DNA of 64,000 nt from a virus: the IMG/VR virus record IMGVR_UViG_3300025121_000011, positions 124,001-188,000 of that record. One strand, 5' to 3'. The position numbers were made by a program, and so were the translations under genes. Every line of letters starts with the position of its first letter. The first letter of the stretch is position 1. Shown here in pieces: positions 1-9,538 of this stretch. The notes beneath the pieces are model-generated. The model worked only from the letters and a program-made list of their open reading frames with translations, was not told where the DNA came from and did not search any database.

Positions 1-13
1 TAATCATAATGAC

Positions 14-637
14 ATGTCTAATGTTAGTGCTCCAGAGTTTTCCAGTGGAGTAAAACTTGGCACAAGATCTGAGGCTAATCAATATATTGGCGGATTTATT
101 GAATCTAGTGATTATATTAAGGGAGATTCATTTGAATATAATGCATCCAAAGATGCTTATAAATATATTCATGTGGATCAATTATCTGAGATAGCAATGG
201 GTATTCCGATTCCGGGAATGAGTTTTACAGTTATAAATAATGGCACAAGATTTGTAAAAGTCATCCGAGATAATAATAGTATAACAGATTACTGTATTAT
301 TCGTCTTCCAGATCTCATGGCTGGTCAGACCATGACACAGATTGAAGTTAGTTTTTATACTTCTGGCGCATCTTTTAGTTCTTATGATTATGAGATATAT
401 TCTGAGGATTTAAATTTAACACGAACTCTTGAAAGTTCAGGAACTGGTACTGTCGGATTACATGGTGGAGCAGCAACATTGGGTTTTTCTAGAGCATCTG
501 GATTAAGTATTAGTGGAGCAAATAATAAGTTCTTTTATGTAAAATTTTTACGTACTAGTGTAGTGGATGAGCAATATATTGTAGATATAAGATATAAAGT
601 AACTATTAGTGATGTCCAATCTATTGGAGGATTTTAA
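14..637 (+). CDS. Small beta-rich virion protein, unassigned
   Basis: A 207-residue protein that I do not recognise by family. It is rich in Ser, Thr, Gly and Tyr, with alternating hydrophobic/polar stretches typical of beta-sandwich virion proteins, and has no signal peptide, membrane segment or catalytic motif. It starts 13 bases into the window, so its Shine-Dalgarno cannot be fully judged; stop codons just upstream in the window suggest ATG at 14 is close to the real start. The next gene begins 3 nt after its stop, and the end of this gene supplies that gene's Shine-Dalgarno (GGAGG, 626-630). Placement before a fibre-like protein suggests a tail-fibre accessory or decoration protein. That role is inference. 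Confidence 0.6.
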   Translation: MSNVSAPEFSSGVKLGTRSEANQYIGGFIESSDYIKGDSFEYNASKDAYKYIHVDQLSEIAMGIPIPGMSFTVINNGTRFVKVIRDNNSITDYCIIRLPDLMAGQTMTQIEVSFYTSGASFSSYDYEIYSEDLNLTRTLESSGTGTVGLHGGAATLGFSRASGLSISGANNKFFYVKFLRTSVVDEQYIVDIRYKVTISDVQSIGGF

Positions 638-639
638 TA

Positions 640-3600
640 ATGTCTAAATCGAATTATCCTAGCTCTTTGGATACATCTAGGGAAATCCCACCAGTACGTG
701 ATAATATTACTGAGATTGGTTCTGAGATAATTAACAGTTTACGCTCTGCAATTTTTAATATCGAGCAGACTCTTGGAATCAACCCTCAAGGATCAAGTGG
801 GAATACTGTTGCTTCTAGAATTAATTCATCCATTGATGAGAGCGGAAATATTCGCAAAGATGCTTTAACTTTAGCAAACGTACTATCGGGACCTATTGTT
901 GACACTGACGTTTCAAATGTAGCTGCAATTTCTGAAGCAAAACTTAGATTAACCTTTCCTACACAAGTTTTGCAAGATGAAATTTCTATTTTATCTAGTG
1001 AGATTATGACTTTTGCAGATCAAATAGAGGCTTTGAATGCTGTATTTTCAGCACATATATATCCTGGTTCAATTAATCGACATTTAGCTTCTGCTATTAC
1101 TGTAGAAGAAGCCGTTGTATCAGCTAGCGCCACAGCTTTCACTGGTTTAGCTGGAGAAAGTTTGCAGGCTTCATTAGAGTCATTAATAAATGGACATATT
1201 AATTTCGATGGAACTGTATCATCAACTAACACATCACATCGTGCAGACCAGTTATTCTTTGATAAGTCTAATGTTTCAGATGTAGTTTTTCAAGATTCAG
1301 TACAAGGCGCAGTAGAAGATCTTGCAAATTTAGAGGGAGTCGGACTTAGAAATCACGCCTTAAATCTATCTTCTAATGGAAGAATTAGAACAGGCTCCAT
1401 AACTGATGGATATGAAGCTTTAGGATTGGGAGATGTGGTTGTTGCTTCGGCCTCAGTCAGCTTTGTTAGGGAAGGATCCAGAACAAGATTTTCTTTTAAT
1501 TCTGCACAAACACCTCTTAATCTTGTTGAGGTTTTTGATATTCTTAATTTAAGCAATTCTGATACAGATGCTGATAACAAAGGTTATCAAATCGTAGAGA
1601 TAATAACATCTGGTGTGACTATTACTGCTGTAATAGTCTTGGGAACCCCATTGGGAGACTCAACCTCAGGACTATCTGCATCTATTTCAAAAAATCCATA
1701 TGTTGTTTATAATGCAAACGGATTAAATTGTACAGTTCGCCCAAGGGCTGATTATAGTAATACACCAGATGTTGTAATTGCAAACCCGAATTCTGCAACA
1801 ATTATTTCTAATGGAATTATGCCATCTAAAATTACAGTTAATGAGAATGCTTTTGGTTTAGCTATTGATGGTAAAACTGTCGTTCAAATTAGCACATATG
1901 ATAATAATGTTAGTGAACAAACCTTGTCTTCCGTTGTTAATAAAATTAATGAACAATCAGTTGAACAAAATCTAAATTTTTTAGCTTATAAGCTTAAGCA
2001 GGGAGATTGCTATGAATTAGCTTTAACTCATATTTTACCAAATGTGTCAAGTGATATTATCAATAGAACACTAAAAGTATCTGCCGGATCAACTAATGAT
2101 GGCACAACAGAATTAGGTTTGATTGACTCCTTAGATTTAACAATAGAAGGAAACACTGGAAATGGTTATTTGATCAATGGACTATTATTAGATTCTTTTG
2201 GACAAATAATTACTCTTACTAGTGATGATATAGAAATAATTTCCGGAACAAATACCCTAAGTTTATTTTCAGGAACATTTATAGCTTTAGGTGTTAGAGT
2301 TGGAGATTTAGTAGTAATTACTGGTTCAGATTCATCAACAGATGATGGCACATATAGAATATCAAATATTTCTTCTGGAATAATTACTCTTGATTCAGTC
2401 ACATTGTCATTAGCAGGGGATCTTGGTGCATCCGGTTCTATATATATAATCAGAGCGACAGCAGCAATAGATGAGATGAATTTTACAGAGTCCGTATCTA
2501 GTCAAGGTTCAATTATGTTTGATATCTTTATCACTGAAGATTCAGATATTCATTATCATAAAAGACTAGAAATAGATGGTGCAATCTATAATAATGGTTT
2601 TGCAGCAATTATAACAGATGTATCACGAGGATTTTTGCTATCCTCAACTTCCGCGACCGTTACAGTAAATACAAGTGGAATGGCATATTTAACAGATCCA
2701 TCTCTACAATCTGGTCAACCCATTTATGTTGGACAAACTGGACAATACAAGCTGTTGGCAAGTGACGGCCTATCTTTTGTTTCCATTGCAGTTTATAGTT
2801 CTGGTATTCCTACTGTGCAACAGGTTGTAGATTTATATGGATTTGATGAAGTATCTAGTAACAATTATAGAGTTTGTAGAGGCACTTTTTCTACTTCTTT
2901 AGGAAGAGTTCTCGGAGAATACAACGGAATAGGTGTACCATCAGTTCTTGATAAGAGGCAAAGTGGGACCGTTGATGATACGATCATTAGTGAAAATGTA
3001 TTGGAGAGATACATAGAGGGTCCGAGAAATGAATTAAGAGCCAGCGGTGTTGTTCGTGGTTTGGAGGTTACTAATCTTTTATTAATTGATAGTGGTGAAG
3101 TAGATAGTTTTGGATCTGCAATTTATTATCATGAGGTAGATATAAGTGCGGGCATTATTTATATTAGTGGAATTAGATATGAAATAGCTGGATACAGTTC
3201 TTTTAGATTTAATACTTCTGATGATTTTTATATTGGCATCAATACATCTGGATGCGTGGTGTATGGCGAACAGATAACAAATCCAGATGGATATACTGAT
3301 GGCTATACAGATCAAATCTCTTCTTTAGCTGATCAAGATATCATTCATTTAGCTTTCATAGATGCCACTACCACAACCATTACTGATCTAAGATATTTTA
3401 TTGATCGTTTAGATCTCAAATCTGGGAAAATTGTTGTATCTAAAACACAAAATTTTGGACACTTTACAGAAGTCGCTCCAGCAATTGAATATGCAAAACG
3501 ATTTACAGAGCTACATCCAGGACAGGGTACTCCGATTGTTTATATAGATCAGGGAGATTTTTCAATTTCCTCAACTATCATAATAGACTGTGATATTAAA

Positions 3601-4251
3601 ATTTGTGGAGCTGGACCAGATACTGTACTAACTAAGTCTGGAGCTTTTGCCTTTGGAACCACTCCAAACAGTGGTAATATAGATTTTGGAGATGCATTAT
3701 TCTTAGTTGGAGCAGATACCAAAACAGGTTCAAATAGAATTATTAATGGTGTCACCTTTGAAGACTTCACATATCATACATCTGATGATATCTCTGCTGT
3801 CGGTTGCGTAATTTCTATTACACAACCTCTTGTGAAATTATCGGAACCAGCAAGTAATAAGGCTACATTTAGAGTTCAGAATGTTAATTTCATAGGAAGC
3901 GATAATATCGCCTATGGTACGGGCATAGACGCAGATCTTGTAGGAGAATATGCTATTGCCGTAGGACAAGCTGATGAGATTACTTTTATTCCAGAGAGTA
4001 GTATAATCATTGGGGGGCTGGTCATGGGCAACCTGATTGTTACAGGATGCCGATTCCACAAGATGGGTGTAGAGTACGGCGGGATAACATTTCCAGATTC
4101 TGTTAGCTTTACAATTCAAAACGTAATTGTATGCAATAATATTGCCACAGATATGTCTCCAGTAGTAGCAAGTGTAGGATTTGATATTATTGAAACTATG
4201 TATATAGTAACTTTATCAAATGTTATTGAAGCAAATAATGCCAGAACATAA
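640..4251 (+). CDS. Large tail fibre/spike-like protein with C-terminal beta-helix
   Basis: A 1203-residue virion protein. The N-terminus (about 1-65) has the pattern seen at the start of many phage tail proteins: a short Pro-rich leader, then an amphipathic segment and a 'TLGINPQGSSG' type motif. The middle (about 230-800) is repetitive Ser/Thr/Gly/Asn-rich beta structure. The C-terminal part (about 930-1190) resembles a right-handed beta-helix of the pectate-lyase type, with short strands and turns around 'CGAGPDT' and 'ITNGV/VTGCRF'-like rungs. The peptide NPDGYTDGYTD lies at 882-891. GGAGG at 626-630 supports this start. Likely a baseplate-attached fibre or tailspike; a glycan-cleaving activity cannot be shown because no catalytic residues are identifiable. 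Confidence 0.65.
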   Translation: MSKSNYPSSLDTSREIPPVRDNITEIGSEIINSLRSAIFNIEQTLGINPQGSSGNTVASRINSSIDESGNIRKDALTLANVLSGPIVDTDVSNVAAISEAKLRLTFPTQVLQDEISILSSEIMTFADQIEALNAVFSAHIYPGSINRHLASAITVEEAVVSASATAFTGLAGESLQASLESLINGHINFDGTVSSTNTSHRADQLFFDKSNVSDVVFQDSVQGAVEDLANLEGVGLRNHALNLSSNGRIRTGSITDGYEALGLGDVVVASASVSFVREGSRTRFSFNSAQTPLNLVEVFDILNLSNSDTDADNKGYQIVEIITSGVTITAVIVLGTPLGDSTSGLSASISKNPYVVYNANGLNCTVRPRADYSNTPDVVIANPNSATIISNGIMPSKITVNENAFGLAIDGKTVVQISTYDNNVSEQTLSSVVNKINEQSVEQNLNFLAYKLKQGDCYELALTHILPNVSSDIINRTLKVSAGSTNDGTTELGLIDSLDLTIEGNTGNGYLINGLLLDSFGQIITLTSDDIEIISGTNTLSLFSGTFIALGVRVGDLVVITGSDSSTDDGTYRISNISSGIITLDSVTLSLAGDLGASGSIYIIRATAAIDEMNFTESVSSQGSIMFDIFITEDSDIHYHKRLEIDGAIYNNGFAAIITDVSRGFLLSSTSATVTVNTSGMAYLTDPSLQSGQPIYVGQTGQYKLLASDGLSFVSIAVYSSGIPTVQQVVDLYGFDEVSSNNYRVCRGTFSTSLGRVLGEYNGIGVPSVLDKRQSGTVDDTIISENVLERYIEGPRNELRASGVVRGLEVTNLLLIDSGEVDSFGSAIYYHEVDISAGIIYISGIRYEIAGYSSFRFNTSDDFYIGINTSGCVVYGEQITNPDGYTDGYTDQISSLADQDIIHLAFIDATTTTITDLRYFIDRLDLKSGKIVVSKTQNFGHFTEVAPAIEYAKRFTELHPGQGTPIVYIDQGDFSISSTIIIDCDIKICGAGPDTVLTKSGAFAFGTTPNSGNIDFGDALFLVGADTKTGSNRIINGVTFEDFTYHTSDDISAVGCVISITQPLVKLSEPASNKATFRVQNVNFIGSDNIAYGTGIDADLVGEYAIAVGQADEITFIPESSIIIGGLVMGNLIVTGCRFHKMGVEYGGITFPDSVSFTIQNVIVCNNIATDMSPVVASVGFDIIETMYIVTLSNVIEANNART

Positions 4252-4259
4252 GGATTAAT

Positions 4260-4769
4260 ATGCCAGAAGAAAAAGTAAAATCCGCAATAGATGAAATCTA
4301 TTCTATATCTGAAAGATTAGAATCTATGGAAAAATATTTAGTCATAATAGATAATAATATTAAATTATTAAACAATAAAGTTTCTAAATTATCTAAATCT
4401 ATAAAATCTGATGAAGCCGCTGTTTCTGCTGTTGCACCAAAATTACCAAAGATAGATGTCCCTAAGATTGTATCAAATGATATCATTCCTGCTCGCAGTA
4501 AAGATTTGATAATAGGTGATATTAAATTATTTGGATATATTTTTAGTAAAAATAATTCTCCGATTAAAGGTGTAAATGTAACTATATATAATGAGATTGG
4601 AGAAGTTATTAAAGAAAAAATCACAAATGAAGATGGTCATTGGTCTGTTCGGCTACCTTCTGGTAAATATGGTGTTGAATATAATCACACATTTGGAAGT
4701 AGAAAATTTAAACCAATAAATAGAGTTATTGAATTAATAAATGGAATAAAAGAATTTGAGGTGACCTGA
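4260..4769 (+). CDS. Coiled-coil protein with CnaB/carboxypeptidase-regulatory-like domain
   Basis: A 169-residue protein. Residues about 5-50 form a heptad-like helix (ISERLESMEKYLVIIDNN, then LLNNKVSKLSKSIKSDE), so it is probably an oligomeric coiled coil. After an Ala/Pro/Lys-rich linker, residues about 85-169 match the carboxypeptidase-regulatory/CnaB beta-sandwich pattern: GYIFSKNNSPIKGVNVTIYN followed by TNEDGHWSVRLPSGKYGVEY. Such domains are common decoration or stalk modules of virion proteins. Shine-Dalgarno AAGGA at 4250-4254. The stop overlaps the next start by one base (TGATG), so translation is probably coupled. Likely a fibre-attachment or whisker-like structural protein; its exact place is unknown. 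Confidence 0.6.
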   Translation: MPEEKVKSAIDEIYSISERLESMEKYLVIIDNNIKLLNNKVSKLSKSIKSDEAAVSAVAPKLPKIDVPKIVSNDIIPARSKDLIIGDIKLFGYIFSKNNSPIKGVNVTIYNEIGEVIKEKITNEDGHWSVRLPSGKYGVEYNHTFGSRKFKPINRVIELINGIKEFEVT

Positions 4770-5107
4770 TGTTAGCTGTAAAGATATATCAAAATAAAGA
4801 AGAACGAAAGGAATCTTTTAATAAAACGGTAAATAATATTACAAGTTATATATGTAATAAATTAGTCCTAGATGATGTAAAGGTTTTATCTGATGATTAT
4901 GGTGTTGAAATTGTTTCTGGACATGATCATCCATCAGTTGATGATAATATTGTTGTAGAATTAGTGATTAGAAAAACAATAGTTATTAATAAAGAGGATA
5001 TTGATAACAGGAGTTCTTTAGATAGATTTATTTCTGGTATAAAACATTTTTGTGATCAAGCAAAGATAATAGAGAAAGATCCTTATCTTCCTTTACATAT
5101 GAGATAG
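4769..5107 (+). CDS. Small unassigned protein in the neck/tail gene block
   Basis: A 112-residue mixed alpha/beta protein with no recognisable motif, signal peptide or membrane segment. It overlaps the previous stop by one base and has GAGGTGAC just upstream (4758-4765), so it is clearly part of the same transcript. Position between a coiled-coil structural protein and a likely tail-terminator protein suggests a neck or tail-completion role. This rests on location only. Confidence 0.5.
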   Translation: MLAVKIYQNKEERKESFNKTVNNITSYICNKLVLDDVKVLSDDYGVEIVSGHDHPSVDDNIVVELVIRKTIVINKEDIDNRSSLDRFISGIKHFCDQAKIIEKDPYLPLHMR

Positions 5108-5133
5108 GATTATAAAAATATATATTAATCATC

Positions 5134-5148
5134 AATATAAGTGGGAGG
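5134..5148 (+). promoter_or_regulatory. AATATAAG element plus strong Shine-Dalgarno in the 50-nt gap
   Basis: The gap 5108-5157 holds AATATAAG (5134-5141) followed by GGAGG (5144-5148), 9 nt before the ATG at 5158. The same octamer recurs at 5976-5983 in the next gap. It could be a phage-specific late promoter -10 element, but in AT-rich DNA two copies of an octamer are weak evidence. Confidence 0.2.
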
Positions 5149-5157
5149 AGTTTAATA

Positions 5158-5970
5158 ATGTCTATTGATAATCAAGCTACTCCAGGTACAGCTTTTAATG
5201 GTGATCATCGAGTTTATTCTAATTTATTTGAAGATAATTCTATTATACAACAAGTCTGTATTATGCAACCGAAGAATCTATTAATAGATGTTTTGCGGAA
5301 ACATTTTGCTAATGATTCAATCTTTACATATAGAATGGATGAATATGGTTTTCCAAAAACCAGAGATTTGACTGGTATAGAAGTTGATTCAGAGGAAACT
5401 ACTCAAATTTTAATTAGTGATATTTTTAGATATGAAGTTAAATTTTATCCCGCTATTGTTATAAAAAATAATGGCGGCAAATATAAACCAATTTCCTTCA
5501 ATCAAAATGCTACAATTAAATATAGAAAAGATAGAGAGGAAAGTATTACTGGGTTTATTACTGATACTCTTGTCCCATCTCATAGGGTTTATGCTGGAGC
5601 ATGGGATATGAATTTTGATGTAACAATATATTCAGAAAGTCAATCTGAATTAGAAGAATTGGTTGATATGGTGGCGATGATTTTGCAATATGTTGTTTGG
5701 AATGAATTAAGAGCCAATGGTTTGTTTATTAATAATTTATCTATTAGTGGTGAAAATGCTGAACCATATGCTAATGACTATGTATACAATCAGACAATTA
5801 GTCTTTCAACATATTCAGAATGGAGGGTTGAAATCCCAATAGATAATACAATAGAAAAATTACTTTTCTATTTCGATTCTGTTCGAACTCCGATTCCTGG
5901 AATGACAACAAAAGCAGATGCTTTAGTACTTAAATATGATGATATTTTGGAACTAGCCGAGATATCTTAA
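5158..5970 (+). CDS. Putative tail terminator/neck protein
   Basis: A 270-residue protein. The central region resembles tail-completion/terminator proteins: a beta-strand pair 'RVYAGAWDMNFDVTIYSES' directly followed by a helix 'SELEELVDMVAMILQYVVW'. In terminator proteins a strand (a wild-type-like 'G.w.l.v.v.i' pattern) precedes a helix annotated for ring assembly. The gene lies immediately upstream of the sheath, where contractile phages often place their neck/terminator genes. GGAGG 9 nt upstream of ATG supports the start. Role is inferred from this weak pattern plus position; an adaptor or other neck protein is equally possible. Confidence 0.4.
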   Translation: MSIDNQATPGTAFNGDHRVYSNLFEDNSIIQQVCIMQPKNLLIDVLRKHFANDSIFTYRMDEYGFPKTRDLTGIEVDSEETTQILISDIFRYEVKFYPAIVIKNNGGKYKPISFNQNATIKYRKDREESITGFITDTLVPSHRVYAGAWDMNFDVTIYSESQSELEELVDMVAMILQYVVWNELRANGLFINNLSISGENAEPYANDYVYNQTISLSTYSEWRVEIPIDNTIEKLLFYFDSVRTPIPGMTTKADALVLKYDDILELAEIS

Positions 5971-5975
5971 CTACT

Positions 5976-5983
5976 AATATAAG
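5976..5983 (+). promoter_or_regulatory. Second AATATAAG element
   Basis: Same octamer as at 5134-5141, here 40 nt before the small gene at 6016 and upstream of the sheath. Candidate late-promoter element of unknown type; low confidence because the region is AT-rich. Confidence 0.2.
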
Positions 5984-6015
5984 AGTGTGAAATGAGTTTG
6001 AGGAGCTATTGAACT

Positions 6016-6147
6016 ATGTTTAAATCAATTATTAATCAAAAAATTGAACAATTATTGGTTCAAAAAAGATTTGGTAGTAATAAACATGCGGAGTTTTATA
6101 ATTCCGATATAAAAGATTTTAGAATTATAAAAGGCTTAGGAGTTTAA
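6016..6147 (+). CDS. 43-residue leader-like ORF before the sheath gene
   Basis: A short ORF (ATG 6016, stop TAA 6145-6147) encoding a 43-residue, basic, partly amphipathic peptide beginning MFKSIINQKIEQLLVQKRFG. It has its own Shine-Dalgarno (AGGAG, 6001-6005) at 10-nt spacing. Its final codons contain the sheath gene's Shine-Dalgarno (TAGGAG), and the sheath ATG follows one base after its stop, so translation of the two is probably coupled. No family recognised. It may be a small structural protein or a translational coupler for the sheath. Confidence 0.5.
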   Translation: MFKSIINQKIEQLLVQKRFGSNKHAEFYNSDIKDFRIIKGLGV

Positions 6148-6148
6148 T

Positions 6149-9100
6149 ATGGCTAACATACCAGGTATAAGTTCATACGTTCAACCAGGAGTTTTTGCGA
6201 GAGATAGAGTAATTTCTCAAGGTGTTTCTCTTCCTGGAGGTACCAGAATTGTTTGTGTTGTTGGGGAAGGACTTAAAGAACGCACATTAATAGCTTCTGC
6301 TGCTGGAAGCGGTCTTGATGGTGATGATAGTTGTAGCCCGACAGATGATGCTGCTGGACGCTTTTTTAATATTGGAGCAACTTCCTTAGTAAGTGGTAGA
6401 ACAGAAGTTTATGTTAATGAAAATCTATTGTATGGTACTGAAGATGTTATTGATACAAGTAGTTTTGATGGTACTTTTGATTATAGAATAGATCTTGATA
6501 CAGGATGTTTGGAGCTTCAAGGTGCAAGCATTGGAGATCAAGATGGTAAAAAATACTCCGCTAGTTCTTTAAACATTGGAACAGGTATAATTATAGATGA
6601 TACATGTGGTACATTTGATCTTATATCCATTTTAGATACTGGCGCTCCAGCGGAACGTTGGACGGTTAGGTGTGCGGGGGTTATTAGAGATTCCAATGGA
6701 GATCCGGTTCCTGGTCGTGCAATATTTTCATTAAGTGGTGCAGTTTCTGGACAACTAAGAGATGCAGCTAATCAGCCTATACTTTTCCACAGTGCATATG
6801 TCACTGGATCAGCAGGAGCTGTATCCGGAAATGATGATGTTTGTACTGACGGCTTTGTGGTTGCCACAAGTGATGCATTTGGAGTGGGTAGTCCTGTAGA
6901 TAAAAGTGGTGATTCAACTATTTTAACTACTGATCAGTTTAGTTTTTCTGGAGATTTGGTTTCACAAGGGCAAGTTGTAGCTGGCGATTACTTATGTGTA
7001 GATGGTTATACAGGCATTGAAATTGAATCTTTTGCATATAGCTCTGGTACAGGTAAAACTACCTTAACTTTGGTTACAGATAGTTTGGATACTACTGCGG
7101 ATAATCAAACTTGGGAAATTAGAGCTACAAATCTATTTATAGATGATTATACCGTTGCACACGGAGCAACCACCGGAACCCCAGTTGTAGCAGGTAATTT
7201 TGCAAGTGGAGATGTTGGAAAAGTTCTTATGATTTGCAGTGGAGATAGTACAGGTGTATATAGCATCACCGCAGTTACCTCTTCTAGACGAATTCGAGTT
7301 CAAGATCTCGACGATTCTACAGCGGCATTCCCATCTGGCTTAACAGAGGGCTTGGTAGATGGTATAGCCGAATCAGGACTTACATGGCATTTGCTGGAAA
7401 CCAATGGTATTCTGCTTTTTGGCATTCAAGAGGGCGCGGTTCCTTTTGAGGTTGGAGATAAATTTTTTATTGATGTTAACTCCAGAGTTTTGGTACGCGG
7501 CGATGAGCTTAAAGTTCGATATATAGATTCTGTTGATATAGAAGATCCAGAGTTTTTCGTTTCTGCTCCATCTTTATATGCAAAACATGGTACTCCAAGT
7601 TTAACTAATACATTATCCTTGGGCGCTCAATTAGCTTTTGAGAATGGCGCCCCAGGTGTTTTAGCTTTACAAGCTAAGCCTTCAATTTCTAGACGAACCT
7701 CTGTTACTCTCTTAGAAGAAGTAGATAGTAATGGTAATGGAGGTTTTACGGCTTGTGGTGGGAATGAAGCAGACTGTGAAGTAGATGATTTATTGTTTGT
7801 TATTCCTATTCCAACTACGGGCTTGAAATCGGGTAGACCTGACGGTGATACACAGGTAAATATTTTTGTCATAAGAGATTCGGAAGAAACTCAGCTCTTC
7901 CCAAATAAAATTGCTTTTTATAATTCACAATATGAAAATTCTACAGGACAAACCAATTTTATTTCCAGTACTGATACTGCATTCTCTTATACTATAATTA
8001 ATACAAGTTATAAGATTACCGGTCAGGGTTTCAATGGAGAAATAGCATCTGCAACAGGTACTTTTGTTACCTCAGAGGTTGATTTTGATGCCGCAGATGT
8101 TGGAAGGATTATTGTTATTCAAAGTGTAGAAAACTCTTCTGGTACTGTATATACCACGGTAGATGATGTTAGTACACAGCTTTTTGGCTCTACAAGTCCT
8201 GGTGCAGAATTAATTATTACTGCCATTACAGATGATAGTACAGTTACTGTTGTTGCTAATGATGGTTCTTCTACAGTTATAACTGGTGATGGTTTTGATA
8301 TCCAGTTCTTCATTAAAGATGAATCTGATACAACCAATGTTAGAGCCGCTCTGCTTTTCCACAAGGATTTGGTAGATAGCGGAACTTTACAAACAGGCGA
8401 TGGAATTCGAATTTCGTATATAGACCAAAATGATGCAGATTTTTTTGATACAAATTGGTTTGACGCATTTGAAGCTTTAGAGTCTGTGGAATGTCAGATT
8501 GTTGTGCCTTTGCCATTACAAAATAGAACTGGTATCTTTAGAGCTGCCGTAACACATGTCGAAAATATGAGCACAATTGCGATTCAAAAAGAGCGATTTG
8601 CTTTCTTTGGCGCACAACAGGGTGTGACCGCTGCTGCATTAATTGGAACAGAAGATATAGCAGTAGAAGATATTGGTATTCTAGAAGGTATACAAGGTGA
8701 CGATCCAGAAGAAGTATTGAATAGTAATATAGAAGATTTGGTAGATTATCAGTTAAGCCATAATTATACAGGAAATCGTTCCATGTACTTCTGGCCAGAT
8801 CGAATTGTTAGAAACATCAATGGAACTAATGTATATATTGATGGATTTTATCTTGCTGCTTGCGCTGCTGGTTGGTTCTCTGGACATCAAAATGTTGCAT
8901 TGCCATTAACTAATAAAGTTTTACAAGGATTTTCTATCCTACGAGATAAGCAGTTAAAGAAAACTCTCCTGAACTCTTTAGGAAGCGAGGGTGTTACAGT
9001 TCTGCAACCTGTGACTGGTGGTGGCCGAGTATTGGCTGGTAGAACCACGAGTCAAAGTGGATTCGTAGAAGATGAAGAAATCTCTGTTATGTTCATCCGA

Positions 9101-9367
9101 GATACCGTTAAACAGTCTTTAAGAGCTGGAATGCAACCATTTATCGGAACTGTAGAAGACGTTAATACACATGCTATTTTAACTTCTAGAGTAGTAACTA
9201 TAATGTCCGGACTTATTTCACAGGGATTAGTTACAGACTTTAGAAATATTAAAGTAGAAAGAGATAAGGTTGATCCTAGACAATGGAATGCTTTCGTTCG
9301 ATTTTCTCCATCATATCCTATTAACTATGCATTTGTTGATATCGAAGTAGGCGTGACGGCATTTTAA
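6149..9367 (+). CDS. Contractile tail sheath protein
   Basis: A 1072-residue sheath subunit, the polymer that contracts around the tube to drive DNA injection. The N-terminus (GISSYVQPGVFARDR, then 'GGTRIVCVVGEG') is typical of phage sheaths ('...PGVY..E'). The C-terminal quarter (about 860-1072) is the conserved sheath core: 'NGTNVYIDGFYLAACAAGW', 'LQGFSILRDKQLKKTLLNS', GGGRVLAGRTT, and the terminal arm 'VERDKVDPRQWNAFVRFSP...FVDIEVG'. Typical sheaths are about 400-700 residues (T4 gp18 is 659), so residues about 100-600 probably hold extra surface domains. Start lies one base after the stop of the preceding short ORF. Confidence 0.93.
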   Translation: MANIPGISSYVQPGVFARDRVISQGVSLPGGTRIVCVVGEGLKERTLIASAAGSGLDGDDSCSPTDDAAGRFFNIGATSLVSGRTEVYVNENLLYGTEDVIDTSSFDGTFDYRIDLDTGCLELQGASIGDQDGKKYSASSLNIGTGIIIDDTCGTFDLISILDTGAPAERWTVRCAGVIRDSNGDPVPGRAIFSLSGAVSGQLRDAANQPILFHSAYVTGSAGAVSGNDDVCTDGFVVATSDAFGVGSPVDKSGDSTILTTDQFSFSGDLVSQGQVVAGDYLCVDGYTGIEIESFAYSSGTGKTTLTLVTDSLDTTADNQTWEIRATNLFIDDYTVAHGATTGTPVVAGNFASGDVGKVLMICSGDSTGVYSITAVTSSRRIRVQDLDDSTAAFPSGLTEGLVDGIAESGLTWHLLETNGILLFGIQEGAVPFEVGDKFFIDVNSRVLVRGDELKVRYIDSVDIEDPEFFVSAPSLYAKHGTPSLTNTLSLGAQLAFENGAPGVLALQAKPSISRRTSVTLLEEVDSNGNGGFTACGGNEADCEVDDLLFVIPIPTTGLKSGRPDGDTQVNIFVIRDSEETQLFPNKIAFYNSQYENSTGQTNFISSTDTAFSYTIINTSYKITGQGFNGEIASATGTFVTSEVDFDAADVGRIIVIQSVENSSGTVYTTVDDVSTQLFGSTSPGAELIITAITDDSTVTVVANDGSSTVITGDGFDIQFFIKDESDTTNVRAALLFHKDLVDSGTLQTGDGIRISYIDQNDADFFDTNWFDAFEALESVECQIVVPLPLQNRTGIFRAAVTHVENMSTIAIQKERFAFFGAQQGVTAAALIGTEDIAVEDIGILEGIQGDDPEEVLNSNIEDLVDYQLSHNYTGNRSMYFWPDRIVRNINGTNVYIDGFYLAACAAGWFSGHQNVALPLTNKVLQGFSILRDKQLKKTLLNSLGSEGVTVLQPVTGGGRVLAGRTTSQSGFVEDEEISVMFIRDTVKQSLRAGMQPFIGTVEDVNTHAILTSRVVTIMSGLISQGLVTDFRNIKVERDKVDPRQWNAFVRFSPSYPINYAFVDIEVGVTAF

Positions 9368-9538
9368 TTTAAACTTTAATAGTGATTAATACTTGATAAT
9401 TATCTGATATGTAAAAGCATTTTAAAGTTAAATACTAAAAATCTATTTGGTATATCTTATTGTTAATTCCTGTTTCTATTTATATTGAGTTTATATATGA
9501 ATACCTCATGTTATTAGACAACATGATTGGAGGGTTAA
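9368..9538 (+). promoter_or_regulatory. 171-nt leader of the tail-tube gene with dyad elements
   Basis: One of the longest gaps in the structural region. It contains a 10-bp perfect palindrome GATAATTATC (9395-9404), an inverted repeat AACTTTAA/TTAAAGTT (9372-9379 and 9422-9429), and a 6-bp hairpin CATGTT-N7-AACATG (9507-9512/9520-9525) just 3 nt before the Shine-Dalgarno GGAGGG (9529-9534). With a terminator right after the tube gene, this leader probably holds a promoter for separate, high-level tube expression, and the hairpin may protect the message or tune translation. Function is inferred. Confidence 0.4.
9460..9486 (+). promoter_or_regulatory. Candidate promoter upstream of tail tube
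   Basis: TTGTTA (9460-9465), a 15-nt spacer, then TATATT (9481-9486). The same layout, TTGTTAAT-N13-TATAWTT, recurs at 10203-10230 before the chaperone genes. The spacer is shorter than the usual 17 nt for sigma70. No other gap I inspected contains it. Confidence 0.3.

Noticed and set aside
1020-1232. Many antisense and out-of-frame ORFs of 60-150 codons across the structural genes (for example this one, 4298-4624, 25034-25471, 44458-44910)
   Set aside because: They lie inside long, well-supported genes, lack Shine-Dalgarno sequences and have compositions expected from reading AT-rich coding DNA backwards. Treated as shadows.
5134-5983. T4-type late promoters (TATAAATA)
   Set aside because: I did not see this octamer in the intergenic gaps; the repeated AATATAAG differs and is reported only as a weak candidate.
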